Source: Bordetella genomosp. 4 (GTDB taxonomy: Bacteria; Pseudomonadota; Gammaproteobacteria; Burkholderiales; Burkholderiaceae_B). Taken from it: a stretch of DNA of 64,000 nt. The stretch spans positions 620,001-684,000 of the forward strand of contig NZ_NEVQ01000022.1 of NCBI RefSeq assembly GCF_002261185.1, given 5' to 3'. A program made the position numbers and the translations under genes. The notes below the pieces were generated by a model, which saw only the letters and a list, made by a program, of their open reading frames with translations, made no database searches and was not told the origin of the DNA. Positions 28,485 to 38,012 of the stretch are shown here, in pieces (within the stretch, counting starts at the first letter, position 1; the number at the start of each line of letters is the position of its first letter).

Positions 28485-29899
28485 GTAGAGATCCCTGCTG
28501 CGCTACGCCCAGCCAGATAGCCGAGACCAATCGCGGTCAACAAGCCATTTCCCGAGCAATATCCTTCTGCCCCTACGCTGCCGCTGATACCGGCAGCGGC
28601 GCCACCGCCGGCATACAACCCTGGGATAATCGAACCGTCCGCACGCAGTACACGGCCCATATGGTCCACGGCCAAGCCACCTTGCGTATGAAACAAGCCG
28701 GGCGTCACACGGCAAATCCAAAGTGTTCCTGTCAGCGGCGCCATACCGAAATGCCGGCGTCCCTGCGGATCTGTAGCGCTACTGTCCTGCTGGTTTGCCG
28801 CAGCCTGGTTGTAGTCAGTCAGCGTGCGAGTCAGCGTGGCCTCGGGCAGATTGAAAACCGCAGCCAGGCCTTGCACTGTGTCGCTGCCTTTGACCCCATG
28901 ATGGTCCACCAGCTCTTGAAATTCTTCTTCTTTGCTGGCCAGCGCTTTGATGCGGTCATCGAAGATCGCGTAGACGGGCCCGGCTTGCGCGAGCACGCGC
29001 TTTGCATAGCCCGAGTATCCTAAATCCTCATTGCCGAAACGCTCGCCCGCCGCATTCACGAGAATGCCGCCCTTTTCGATCGTCGTCCATGACAATAGCG
29101 ACCCATGCGGATACGCAACCGCTGCATATCCTTGATAAGCCCGCATATTCGCCAACTGAGCGTTCAACTGTTCCCCCCAGATCATGGCTTCGCCTTCGCT
29201 GCCCAATGCACCAAAATACTCCGCACCTGCAATCTCCGCACAGTATTTCTTGACGAGATCGCGATTGGCGGCAAAGCCGTTCGTCGCCAGGATCACATTG
29301 CGTGCACCGATTTTCGATGCCTCGATGCCGGGTCCTGTCACCGCGGCGCCCACCACGGCACCGGATTCGTTCACATACAAGGTGGACACCGCGTTGTTCA
29401 CCGCCAGCGGAATATCACGCTTTGCCACGGCGGCCAACAGATCATCCACCAGATCTTGCCCTCGACGCGACACCGGTGCATGTAGACGCGGAACAGAATG
29501 ACCTACATGGCAGTAATCCGTGATCAGCGCCATACGCGCCCCTACCACATCCACCAGCCATTCGCACAAGCCGGCGGAAATACCGGCCATACGGCGCGTC
29601 AACGCGGGCAACTCGCTATGACCGGCGGTGCGCTCCAGGTCGGCGACCATGCGTTCGGCCGAATCCTCTATCCCCGCCTCTCGCTGAAAACGGCTTCCGG
29701 CTCCTGGCACCGAGCCTGTGCTCAACGACGAATTGCCACCCGGCCGTTCACGTTTTTCCAGAATGGCCACGCTCGCGCCCGCGTCATGCGCGGCAATGGC
29801 CGCAGCCAAGCCGCATCCCCCGGCACCGACCACCAATACATCGACTTCCATATCCCATGCCAAACCGGGATGAGATTTTTCAATGACAGCGTGAATCAC
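28481..29899 (-). CDS. FAD-dependent dehydrogenase/fumarate reductase-like flavoprotein
   Basis: 472 residues. An FAD-binding Rossmann motif (VDVLVVGAGGCGLAAAIAAHDAG) begins at about residue 19, and the FAD_binding_2 C-terminal signature ends with GLYAGGGAAAGISGS...GNGLLTAIGLGYLAG. It resembles 3-ketosteroid dehydrogenase/fumarate reductase subunit A proteins that reduce or desaturate small acids. I chose the GTG at 29899 with AGAGGA upstream; the longer frame to 29971 is not family-like. Sits between two PrpD-type genes and overlaps the downstream one, suggesting consecutive steps. Confidence 0.85.
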   Translation of the reverse strand: MIHAVIEKSHPGLAWDMEVDVLVVGAGGCGLAAAIAAHDAGASVAILEKRERPGGNSSLSTGSVPGAGSRFQREAGIEDSAERMVADLERTAGHSELPALTRRMAGISAGLCEWLVDVVGARMALITDYCHVGHSVPRLHAPVSRRGQDLVDDLLAAVAKRDIPLAVNNAVSTLYVNESGAVVGAAVTGPGIEASKIGARNVILATNGFAANRDLVKKYCAEIAGAEYFGALGSEGEAMIWGEQLNAQLANMRAYQGYAAVAYPHGSLLSWTTIEKGGILVNAAGERFGNEDLGYSGYAKRVLAQAGPVYAIFDDRIKALASKEEEFQELVDHHGVKGSDTVQGLAAVFNLPEATLTRTLTDYNQAAANQQDSSATDPQGRRHFGMAPLTGTLWICRVTPGLFHTQGGLAVDHMGRVLRADGSIIPGLYAGGGAAAGISGSVGAEGYCSGNGLLTAIGLGYLAGRSAAGIST

Positions 29900-29999
29900 C
29901 TGCGTTCTTCCTCTAAATTTCCGGCCATCACCGGTACGGCTTATCGATACGCGCTCGCCTGTGTGCGCCACGCGTGCAACGCGAACTCAACGGCGGCAG

Positions 30000-31424
30000 C
30001 TACGCCGCCGTCAAGGCCCGCATCCAATCGTTCCACGAACACTGCAGATCCAATGTGCCCGTGGCCCCACTGGAAGCGCCACCGGCCAAACTCACCAACG
30101 CGTGCAGCGTCGGCATCGCGTGGGGCATGTGCCGATCGCATAGCGAGCGGATTTTTTCCCAGACATCCTCTTGTGCCAGTGGGCGGTCTGGACCTCCGCG
30201 CGCGCTCCAGCATGTCTGCGTCACTTGCCCATCAGGCGTCGTCAGCGTCACGGTCGCGGGGCGGTCCTGTGGCCAGGCCCGCACCTCTGCAAACGGCTCC
30301 AGGATTACCTTATTTCGCAACCGCGCGATGCGAGGATCGGACAGCGATGCGTTGTCAAAAGCCTGTGCTCCGCCATGTCCGTGCACCAGCGCTGCAGCCA
30401 CGGCATGCGGAACGGAAAACTTGGCCCCTAATGTGGTACTGGGAGAGCGATTGTCCAGCGGATAGGCCAAGGGATGCGCATGCACCCGAATCTCGCTGAT
30501 CTGCTCTCCGCCCAACAACGAGGCATCACGCGCCAACAGCGCCTGCACCGCCTCGATTGCCGAATGCGCATACTGGCAGCATGCGTTGATCTTTTGATAG
30601 CCGGATGCAACCGCCCATTCGTCCTCCGCCGTCAAAGCCGGCAGGTCCGTGCTGCCGCCCAACGCGGTAACGTAGACGTCATACGGCGTCGACGCCCGCC
30701 CGCCAATGCCGGCATGGGCCTGATCAACCGCCAGAATACCCATGGCGGCCCCTTGCGCCGCCCACGTATTTCGCACCAACACACCCTGCAGCGCTTGATT
30801 GAAGGGCCCGGCCATCCCCATCGCACAAGCGCCTGCCACTGCGCTGAGCACCTCGTCGGCGGGCAAGCGCCGCAGTATGGCAATACCCGCCGCGGCCCCG
30901 ACCGGCGCCAACAACGCATGCGGGTGAATCCGTATCGGCACAAAACTCCATGCTCGCGCGACGCGCGTCACGAGCTCATACCCCAATGTCAATGCCCGCA
31001 ACACATCCTGTGCCGCCGCGCCCTCTTGTTCAGCGACGGCCATCAGCGCAGGCAACACATACAAGCCACCGTGGCAGACGGCCTTGCGGTAGCCTTCGTC
31101 CAACTCATTCCAACCCATCGCCAATGCATTCTGGGTAGCGGCCGCATGGACGCTCACGCGCTTGCCATGCGGCACCAACAGAGATGCAGGGCCGTCCTGT
31201 TCCCGCGCCAAGACCGCAGCGCGAGACTTTTCCACCTGCGGCTCATCTAGTGCGCTGAATGCTGCCGAGACGTTATCCGCGACGATCATGGCTGCGCGCT
31301 GGCGCACCATGTCCGATAAATCTCGCCACTCGGCCGCAACGACACGTCTCACACATGCGTTAAACGCGTCTGCAACCTGCTGGCGCGCATCAACAGGCAC
31401 CGTTGGATTCAGAACAGATCCCAC
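30000..31424 (-). CDS. MmgE/PrpD family protein (second copy)
   Basis: 474 residues, same superfamily as the gene at 27111 but clearly diverged. It has GWNELDEGYRKAVCHGGLYVLPALMAVAEQ (the PrpD pattern around the first conserved His) and a GGRASTPYDVY segment. The start GTG at 31424 has AGGAG five bases upstream and lies 16 bases inside the end of livF, so translation is coupled to the transporter. Two different PrpD paralogues in one operon suggest two related substrates or stereoisomers. Confidence 0.85.
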   Translation of the reverse strand: MGSVLNPTVPVDARQQVADAFNACVRRVVAAEWRDLSDMVRQRAAMIVADNVSAAFSALDEPQVEKSRAAVLAREQDGPASLLVPHGKRVSVHAAATQNALAMGWNELDEGYRKAVCHGGLYVLPALMAVAEQEGAAAQDVLRALTLGYELVTRVARAWSFVPIRIHPHALLAPVGAAAGIAILRRLPADEVLSAVAGACAMGMAGPFNQALQGVLVRNTWAAQGAAMGILAVDQAHAGIGGRASTPYDVYVTALGGSTDLPALTAEDEWAVASGYQKINACCQYAHSAIEAVQALLARDASLLGGEQISEIRVHAHPLAYPLDNRSPSTTLGAKFSVPHAVAAALVHGHGGAQAFDNASLSDPRIARLRNKVILEPFAEVRAWPQDRPATVTLTTPDGQVTQTCWSARGGPDRPLAQEDVWEKIRSLCDRHMPHAMPTLHALVSLAGGASSGATGTLDLQCSWNDWMRALTAA

Positions 31425-32104
31425 AGACTCTCCTGACTCAATAAATCGGCGCTTTTTCCATCGTAGATGATCCGGCCAGACTTGATCACAATGGCCCGGT
31501 CAACGTTCTGCAAGGTCGCTTGAACATTCTGCTCGACAATAACGATGGTGGTCTTGCGACTGCGGTTGATTTCACTGACACTGGCCAACACATCTCGCAC
31601 AATCACTGGCGCCAGACCAATCGTGGGCTCGTCCAGTAGCAAAATAGACGGTTGTGTCATCAGCGCCATGCCGAGCGCCAGCATTTGCTGCTGTCCACCG
31701 CTCAGCGAGCCTGCGATCTGATCGCTGCGTTCCGCCAGCAATGGAAATAATGCAACCACTTCATCAAATGCCTGTTTGCGGGCGGCCGGCTCATGGCGCA
31801 TCCCGGCGATCTTCAGATTCTGCTGCACCTGCAGATCCCGGAAAACATTGTGGCCCTGCGGGACAAAGGCCATGCCATAGTTGACATTCACATGCACTTC
31901 ATTGGCACGGATCGCGTTCCCGCGGTATTGCACATTTCCCTGCATATGTTCCAGGTCGCCCATGCAGGCGCGCAGCAATGTCGTCTTGCCCGCTCCATTG
32001 TGGCCAAAAATGCCGACGCGCTGACCTTCTGGCACCTGAATACTCAGGTCGTGCAGTACATGCAGTTTGCCGTAGTGCACATTCAGATTTTTCAATTCCA
32101 GCAT
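31409..32104 (-). CDS. livF: Branched-chain-type ABC transporter ATP-binding protein LivF
   Basis: 231 residues from the ATG at 32104 (MLELKNLNVHYGKLHVL). Walker A GHNGAGKTT, signature LSGGQQQMLALG, Walker B SILLLDEPTIGL and the switch His region (VIVEQNV) are all present. One of two ATPases of a HAAT-family importer on the inner face of the membrane. Located 22 bases after livG. Confidence 0.93.
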   Translation of the reverse strand: MLELKNLNVHYGKLHVLHDLSIQVPEGQRVGIFGHNGAGKTTLLRACMGDLEHMQGNVQYRGNAIRANEVHVNVNYGMAFVPQGHNVFRDLQVQQNLKIAGMRHEPAARKQAFDEVVALFPLLAERSDQIAGSLSGGQQQMLALGMALMTQPSILLLDEPTIGLAPVIVRDVLASVSEINRSRKTTIVIVEQNVQATLQNVDRAIVIKSGRIIYDGKSADLLSQESLWDLF

Positions 32105-32126
32105 TCGATATCCCCAAGCGCGGCCC

Positions 32127-32885
32127 TCATTGGCCGAAGTACAGTTCGGCCAATGTCTTGCTCTCGAGCAAGGTTGCCACATCGCCGCGCTCCAGGATCT
32201 TGCCCTGTGCCATGAACACGGCGCTATTGCATAGATCCTTGATGAACGAGACGTTGTGCTCCACAACGCATACGGCACGTCCCGAGGCGGCCTCTTCTCG
32301 CACAATTTCCCGCATCGTCTCGTAGGCAGCCCCTTCCACACCAGCCATCGGCTCGTCGAGCAACAACAGCGGCCCCTGGCTCATCAATGCGCGCGCCAAC
32401 CCCAAGAGCTTTTGCTGACCGAACGTGATGTCATTGACATTCGCGTCTGCCATGGCGGATAGCTTCATACGCTGCAGGATGTGCATGGCACGCTCTTTCG
32501 CTTGCTGCTCAGCGCGCCGTACCGACGGTCCCGCCGTGAGCAAACGCCACAACGACTCCCCCGGATAATCAGTGGGCGCAACCAGTAGGTTCTCCAGAAC
32601 GCTCAACGAACCGAACAAGCGCATGTGTTGCCACGTTCTGGCCACGCCGGCCCGAGCACGCGCATACAAAGCCAGCCCGGACAAAGATTTCCCTTCCAGC
32701 ACCATCGAACCGCTGTCGGCCGGAAACACGCCGGATATCAAATTAAAGAGCGAGGTCTTTCCTGCCCCATTCGGCCCGATCAGGCCCAGGATCTCGCCTG
32801 CCTTTAGCTCCAGCGTGATGTGATCCGCCACCACCACGCCACCGAAACGCTTGCATACTCCATTCAGGCTTAGCACGTTACTCAT
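32127..32885 (-). CDS. livG: Branched-chain-type ABC transporter ATP-binding protein LivG
   Basis: 252 residues. Walker [10 protein letters not shown] near residue 38, the long LivG-type insert after it, a variant signature [13 protein letters not shown] and Walker [13 protein letters not shown]. Overlaps the end of livM by eight bases. Partner of LivF in the ATPase dimer. Confidence 0.93.
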   Translation of the reverse strand: MSNVLSLNGVCKRFGGVVVADHITLELKAGEILGLIGPNGAGKTSLFNLISGVFPADSGSMVLEGKSLSGLALYARARAGVARTWQHMRLFGSLSVLENLLVAPTDYPGESLWRLLTAGPSVRRAEQQAKERAMHILQRMKLSAMADANVNDITFGQQKLLGLARALMSQGPLLLLDEPMAGVEGAAYETMREIVREEAASGRAVCVVEHNVSFIKDLCNSAVFMAQGKILERGDVATLLESKTLAELYFGQ

Positions 32886-33753
32886 GGCTACCCCCGGCTG
32901 AAAGACGTTTGCTCGCAGGCACCAACCCCTGCGGCCGCAGGAACAGGAACAAAATCACCAACGAAGTAAAGATCACCCCTTGCAACGGCCCCATGATGGC
33001 TGAGGGCAAATTCAGGAAAGTGATCGCCTCTGGCAGCAAGAGCAGCAGCACCGCTCCTACCACCGGCCCATATACCGAACCCATACCGCCTACCACCACC
33101 ATCGTCAGGATCATGGCCGACTGCAGAATCTGAAACTGGTCTGGCGTCAGGTATTGGTAATAGTAGGCATAGAGTCCACCTGCTACCCCTGCGATACCAG
33201 AACCCACCGCGAAAATGGCGATCTTGATATTCATGGCATTGCGCCCCAATGCCAGAAAAGCCAACTCATCGTCGCGCATAGCTTGGATCGCCCTGCCATA
33301 AGGGCCTCTCACCAACGCTCGTAAGGCCAATACCACTACCAGCGAGATCCCCAACGCAATGGCCGCAAACACCAGGCTGCGATTTTCCTGCACCACGTTG
33401 GGAATCCCCCCAAGCCCACTGGCCCCACCGACAAAATCCAGGTTCTTGATGATTTCCAACAACCCCAGCTGGAATCCGATGCTGGTAATCAGCAAATAGT
33501 CTCCCGATATGCGCAACGAAGGCAGCGACAACATGAACGAGGCCAACATCGCCACAACGAATCCTGCGGCAATGCTCAACACGGGATGCAAACCAAACTG
33601 TGTACTGAGCACCCCGACGGTGTAGGCTCCCAACGCAAAAAAGATCGGATGCGCAATGCTGATCAATCCACCGAACCCGATGATCAGATTGAAGCTGGAC
33701 GCCAGAATGATATACAGCCCGATCAGAACCAAAAGCGACGCAACGTATTCCAT
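32878..33753 (-). CDS. livM: Branched-chain-type ABC transporter permease LivM
   Basis: 291 residues with about eight to ten membrane helices. Family motifs GFGGLISIAHPIFFALGAY near residue 27 and the EAA-like loop GRNAMNIKIAIFAVGSGIAGVAGGLYA. One of two permeases. Lies 20 bases after livH. Confidence 0.92.
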   Translation of the reverse strand: MEYVASLLVLIGLYIILASSFNLIIGFGGLISIAHPIFFALGAYTVGVLSTQFGLHPVLSIAAGFVVAMLASFMLSLPSLRISGDYLLITSIGFQLGLLEIIKNLDFVGGASGLGGIPNVVQENRSLVFAAIALGISLVVVLALRALVRGPYGRAIQAMRDDELAFLALGRNAMNIKIAIFAVGSGIAGVAGGLYAYYYQYLTPDQFQILQSAMILTMVVVGGMGSVYGPVVGAVLLLLLPEAITFLNLPSAIMGPLQGVIFTSLVILFLFLRPQGLVPASKRLSAGGSHE

Positions 33754-33773
33754 GTATGACTCCGATCCGTGTC

Positions 33774-34694
33774 TCAGGCGCCAGGCGCTGTGGATTTAGC
33801 CACCGGCCTTTTGCGCATCAAACCTGTCAACTGCACTCCCTTCGGGAAAAACAGAATGGTGATGAAAAGTAGCGCGTACAAGATCAAGCTCTGCCACGCC
33901 GACGGGATGACCAAGATACTGAACGCGCGCAGCAAGCCTAGAAATACCGCGGCAATCGCTGCGCCGAATACATTTCCCATGCCACCCAACAAAGCCGCGA
34001 TCACGGCGAACAACATCATCTCCAAAGGCGTATTGGGCACCATAGAGGCTCGCGTACCAAACAAGTACATTCCCGCCGCGATCAAAATAGCAGCTAGCAC
34101 AAAGGTCAACGCATAGACCTTACGCACATTGACGCCATAGAGACGACTCAGATGCGGATTGTCCGCCGCTGCGATCATGTACTGCCCGTGGCGAGTCCGC
34201 CTCATGATGAAGAACAGCATCGACATCAAGATCACGGTCGCCGCGATAGCCTTCAAGTCCCACTCACTGACGACCACACCTCCCACAATATAAGACGTCG
34301 ACATGATGCTCGCGGCGAGCGACACCGGCTCTGTGCCGGCGATCATCGCCAGCACATACTGCACCAGTTCCGAGATCACCAAAGTAAAAATAAAGAACGT
34401 CAACGGCGGCGAATGACGACGCCGAAAAGTCTGCAGCCCGAGTATCTCCATCGCCAACGCGGCAACGATCGCCGCACCGGCGCCCAGCGCCAGCGCCGCA
34501 TAGGCAGGCCATCCCAGTTTCTGAATGGCCCAATACATCGTGTAGTACGCGATCCCCATCATGCCGGCCTGGGCAAAGTTCCATACCTTCACCACTTTCA
34601 ATACCAACGCAAAAGCCGCCGCCAGCAGCACCGCATAGGTCGAATTGGCCAGGCCGGTCCAGAAAATCTGTAATAAGGTCTGGAAGTCCAGCAT
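33774..34694 (-). CDS. livH: Branched-chain-type ABC transporter permease LivH
   Basis: 306 residues. I chose the ATG at 34694, preceded by TAGGAG; an in-frame ATG 15 bases upstream is less likely. About eight membrane helices and typical LivH features: WNFAQAGMMGIAYYTMYW near the N-terminus, LYGVNVRKVYALTFVLAAILIA (EAA-like loop) and LLGGMGNVFGAAIAAVFLGL. Confidence 0.92.
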   Translation of the reverse strand: MLDFQTLLQIFWTGLANSTYAVLLAAAFALVLKVVKVWNFAQAGMMGIAYYTMYWAIQKLGWPAYAALALGAGAAIVAALAMEILGLQTFRRRHSPPLTFFIFTLVISELVQYVLAMIAGTEPVSLAASIMSTSYIVGGVVVSEWDLKAIAATVILMSMLFFIMRRTRHGQYMIAAADNPHLSRLYGVNVRKVYALTFVLAAILIAAGMYLFGTRASMVPNTPLEMMLFAVIAALLGGMGNVFGAAIAAVFLGLLRAFSILVIPSAWQSLILYALLFITILFFPKGVQLTGLMRKRPVAKSTAPGA

Positions 34695-34707
34695 CCCTGC
34701 TCCTAGC

Positions 34708-34732
34708 AAGGCGGCCCGCGCCGCCTTTTTTT
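34708..34732. terminator. Hairpin between livK and livH
   Basis: GGCGGC-CCGC-GCCGCC followed by seven T on the plus strand. For the minus-strand operon the A-run comes first, so it would act mainly as an RNA hairpin protecting the 3' end of the livK message. This is a common way to make more binding protein than permease. Confidence 0.5.
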
Positions 34733-34753
34733 ATACACGCAGTTGCTATTCGT

Positions 34754-35917
34754 TTACTCGACAGTCGCCACTGGCGTGAACGCGCCATTCTTGACTTCGA
34801 ATAGATAAACGGGCTTCTTCACTCTATGATCAGCGCCGACCTGCAGTTTTCCGGTCATGGGCAGATCAAAGTTAGCGACCTCCACCAACGCTTGACGCAT
34901 ATTGGCGCCCGTCAAAGGCTTGCCGCTTTTCAGCAAATGCCCGTACAGATCGGCGATCAGGTACGGCATGTCGTACAGATATTGGGTATAAGGCAGGCCA
35001 TTGGGAATGCGCCCCTCCGTTTTCTTCCAACGCTCAACAAACTCGGCAATGCGCGGGTTCTGTTCCGCAGACGGCGCGAGAGCGGACACCATCAACCCCT
35101 CCGCAGCGGCACCTAACTGCTGGATGACTTTGGGGTTATAGCCAGCGGAATACGTCGAGATAGGCTGCTTGATCCCCAGTTGGCGAATCTGCGCAATCAC
35201 CTGCGGCAAATCCGAGACCAGGCCTTGGATATGAATTATGTCCGGATTAGAGGTCCGGACCTTCAGCAGGGCGCCGGTATAGTCGGTCGATTGCGCGTCA
35301 TAGGCCTCGTACGCAACGACTTTTCCGCCTAGCGATTCAAAGGCGTCGCGGTAGATTTTCGCGCCCTCTACCCCACTGTCGTTATGAATGTACAGTACCG
35401 CGGCGCGTTCCTTTTTCAACGTTTCCCGGGCGTAGCGGGCCTGCGCGACCACATCCACATCAGCCAGCGGATACGTCGTATAAACATAGTCGCCCAGCTT
35501 GGCGATTTCCGGTGAATTCGCCCCGACGCTCAACCCCAGCACCTGGCTGCGATTGGCAATAGGCGCGACGGCTTTGACAACGGCGCTCCATGCTGTACCA
35601 AACACTGGCACCTTGTCTACATTCACCAGACGGTTCACCGCATTGATGCCCAATCTAGGATCCGCTTGAGTATCCAGCAAGATCATCTCAAGGGGATGGC
35701 CGTCCACGCCGCCCTTCGCATTGATGTCTTGCACAGCCCATTGCGCGGCCTTGGCTTGATCCGCACCAAACAGGGCTTGCGAGCCAGTCAATGGCATAGC
35801 CAAGCCGAACTTCAATGGTTCTTTATTTGCCGTCTGCGCCCAACCCGTACCAGCCCAACCCAAACATGTCGCGGTCAAGGCAAGTCCTGCAACGATCTTC
35901 CTGCGTGCGTATTTCAT
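34754..35917 (-). CDS. livK: ABC transporter periplasmic binding protein (LivK/HAAT family)
   Basis: 387 residues. Sec signal peptide at 1-27 (KYARRKIVAGLALTATCLGW..AQT), then a type I periplasmic binding fold starting EPLKFGLAMPLTGSQALFGAD, with DTQADPRLGINAVNRL and the hinge typical of Peripla_BP_6. I chose the ATG at 35917 (AAGGGG upstream). The ligand cannot be read from the sequence; the neighbouring hydrolases suggest a cyclic amide, ureide or derived carboxylate rather than leucine. Confidence 0.9.
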   Translation of the reverse strand: MKYARRKIVAGLALTATCLGWAGTGWAQTANKEPLKFGLAMPLTGSQALFGADQAKAAQWAVQDINAKGGVDGHPLEMILLDTQADPRLGINAVNRLVNVDKVPVFGTAWSAVVKAVAPIANRSQVLGLSVGANSPEIAKLGDYVYTTYPLADVDVVAQARYARETLKKERAAVLYIHNDSGVEGAKIYRDAFESLGGKVVAYEAYDAQSTDYTGALLKVRTSNPDIIHIQGLVSDLPQVIAQIRQLGIKQPISTYSAGYNPKVIQQLGAAAEGLMVSALAPSAEQNPRIAEFVERWKKTEGRIPNGLPYTQYLYDMPYLIADLYGHLLKSGKPLTGANMRQALVEVANFDLPMTGKLQVGADHRVKKPVYLFEVKNGAFTPVATVE

Positions 35918-35946
35918 GTCATTCCCCTTGGGAGAGTGCAGGCGGT

Positions 35947-36627
35947 TCAACCGCCGGTTGTGTTCAGCTTTTCAATGACCGCTGCCGTCGTACCGACATC
36001 GGCGTACTTTTCAGACATATCAAACAGATTCACAGCATGTGACACCTGACTGCGGTCATACACCGCATCCTCAGGAACGATCACCTTGAAATTCAGCGAA
36101 AACGCATCCACGACACTGCCTCGCACGCAGCCGCTGGTCGTGCAGCCCGTCACGATCAAGGTATCCGCCTGCAGATCGATCAGATGACTGGCCAGAGCAG
36201 TGCCAAAGAAAGCACTAGGATGTTTTTTTGGCAACAGCACATCGCCTTCGCGTGGCGCCACCTCTGTCACGAACTCATATCCATGCGCCGGGATGTTCAT
36301 AATCGCAGGGACTTTCTCGGCCAGACGGCCACCATCCGTGGCCTTTTTCGGCGCGACGTGCGGATACAAGACAGGCCAGTTCTTTTCCCGAAAAGTCGCT
36401 AACAGCTTCTGAATATTCGCGACCGCTTTCCAACCCACCTCCCCGCAACTTGTAGGGAATTCCTTGATCGACTCCCAGAACGGCTGCGGCGTTGTGCCTA
36501 CAGTACGGTACTGCACATCGATGATCAATAACGCCGGGCGCACGCCGATTCCTGACGGCCGCCCAAACCCGGCGGCCCGATAGGCCCGCTGTTCCTCGTC
36601 ACTGATAATGTTGTCCCACGGTTTCAT
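35947..36627 (-). CDS. Isochorismatase-family amidohydrolase
   Basis: 226 residues from the ATG at 36627, which overlaps the stop of the upstream amidohydrolase (ATGA). Cysteine hydrolase triad: Asp in ALLIIDVQY, Lys in LPKKHPSAFFGT and Cys in GCTTSGCVRGS with the cis-peptide VTGCTTSG. It is closest in character to N-carbamoylsarcosine amidase and maleamate amidohydrolase. With the cyclic amidohydrolase next door, a role hydrolysing an N-carbamoyl or amide intermediate is plausible; this is inference. Confidence 0.88.
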   Translation of the reverse strand: MKPWDNIISDEEQRAYRAAGFGRPSGIGVRPALLIIDVQYRTVGTTPQPFWESIKEFPTSCGEVGWKAVANIQKLLATFREKNWPVLYPHVAPKKATDGGRLAEKVPAIMNIPAHGYEFVTEVAPREGDVLLPKKHPSAFFGTALASHLIDLQADTLIVTGCTTSGCVRGSVVDAFSLNFKVIVPEDAVYDRSQVSHAVNLFDMSEKYADVGTTAAVIEKLNTTGG

Positions 36628-38009
36628 TGCGACTTCCCTTGATTCGATTTCAATGTGCGCATCAGATACTGGCCGTAGCCTGGTTTCCCAACGATTTTTC
36701 CGTCTTGCATCACCGTCTCGCCACGCACGATCGTGCGCACCGGCCAACCTTTCAGGTCCCAGCCGTCATATAGGCTGTAATCCGAATAAGACCCTAACTC
36801 CTCTGCCTTGACCGTGCGAACTTTATTCAAATCGACCAAGGTCAAATCCGCATGCGCACCAATCTGCAACGAGCCCTTGTCCGGATCCAGGTTGAAAATC
36901 TCGGCGGGGCGCTGAGTCAACAGCGCCGCAATACGCGCCAGGCTGAGTCGGCCTTTGTGATATCCCTCCGATAACAGCACCGGCAGAATCGTGGCCGTTC
37001 CGGGGAACCCCTGCGACGCCAACCAGAGCGGACGTTCCTTGGTCGACTTTTTTCGAGGCACATGGTCGGACGCCACCACATCGATGCTGCCGTCGTTTAG
37101 CCCTTCCCACATCGCCTGCACGTCATCGCTCGAGCGAAACGGAGGATTCGCCTTGCCCAATGGCCCGATATCGGCATTCTCATCATGCGTCAGATAATGC
37201 GGACACGTCTCGACATAGACATGTTCGTAACGCTGGCGCCACTTACGTACTTCGTCCAACGCCATGCGCGTACTCAAATGAGGAATGTAGATGCGTGCAT
37301 TCAAGTGCTCGGCAAACATCATCGCCCGCACACAGTTTTCCGCCTCGGTAAAGGCGGGCTTGGAGGCCGACCAGTCCTTCAGCGTGTCACGCCCTTCTGC
37401 CTGGAACCGCTTACGCAACCGATTCACAATCTCGATGTTCTCGGTATGGCACACGACCTTGACATCACCCAATCGCGCGGCCTGGGCCAGCAGATCATAA
37501 AAATAACCGTCGTCAGTTCCATCCAGGCCGAGATAACGTCCCTCTTCCCCCTTGAAATTCATGAAGTACTTGAAAGACGTCACACCATACTTGTTTACAT
37601 ACTCTGCCAGCTCCCGGACATGCATTTCATTAGCGACACTGAAATGGAATCCATAATCAACATGGGCGCGGGTGCGAGCATATTCCTGCTCGCGCCGATA
37701 GACGTCTGTGTAATCCTCGTTATTCAGGAAATAGCCCAGCACCGTCGTAAATCCGCCCTGCGCTGCATAAATCGTCTCGGTCTCGTACTCGGTGATCTTT
37801 TCGCCAAAGCCGAAATGGATATGAGCATCGATCAATCCAGGAAACACATGCAGGCCCTGTGCGGAAACCTCAGGCACACCCGACCCGACAGGGGTGCCCG
37901 GCACCAGATGTGCAGCAATACGGCCGTCTTGAATCAACAGGTCCAAGGGGCGCTCGCCATGCTGCGCATCGACGGCGATGCCACCCCGCAAGACGAAATC
38001 ATGGGACAT
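36624..38009 (-). CDS. Dihydropyrimidinase/allantoinase-type cyclic amidohydrolase
   Basis: 461 residues of the metal-dependent amidohydrolase superfamily. Metal ligands are visible: HxH in LIDAHIHFG, the carbamylated Lys in TSFKYFMNFKG, His in VVCHTENIE, His in YIPHLST and Asp in VASDHVP. These place it in the dihydropyrimidinase/hydantoinase/allantoinase group, which opens cyclic amide rings. Coupled to the isochorismatase-like gene and three bases after the CobW gene, whose product may supply its metal. Confidence 0.9.
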   Translation of the reverse strand: MSHDFVLRGGIAVDAQHGERPLDLLIQDGRIAAHLVPGTPVGSGVPEVSAQGLHVFPGLIDAHIHFGFGEKITEYETETIYAAQGGFTTVLGYFLNNEDYTDVYRREQEYARTRAHVDYGFHFSVANEMHVRELAEYVNKYGVTSFKYFMNFKGEEGRYLGLDGTDDGYFYDLLAQAARLGDVKVVCHTENIEIVNRLRKRFQAEGRDTLKDWSASKPAFTEAENCVRAMMFAEHLNARIYIPHLSTRMALDEVRKWRQRYEHVYVETCPHYLTHDENADIGPLGKANPPFRSSDDVQAMWEGLNDGSIDVVASDHVPRKKSTKERPLWLASQGFPGTATILPVLLSEGYHKGRLSLARIAALLTQRPAEIFNLDPDKGSLQIGAHADLTLVDLNKVRTVKAEELGSYSDYSLYDGWDLKGWPVRTIVRGETVMQDGKIVGKPGYGQYLMRTLKSNQGKSQ

Positions 38010-38012
38010 CAG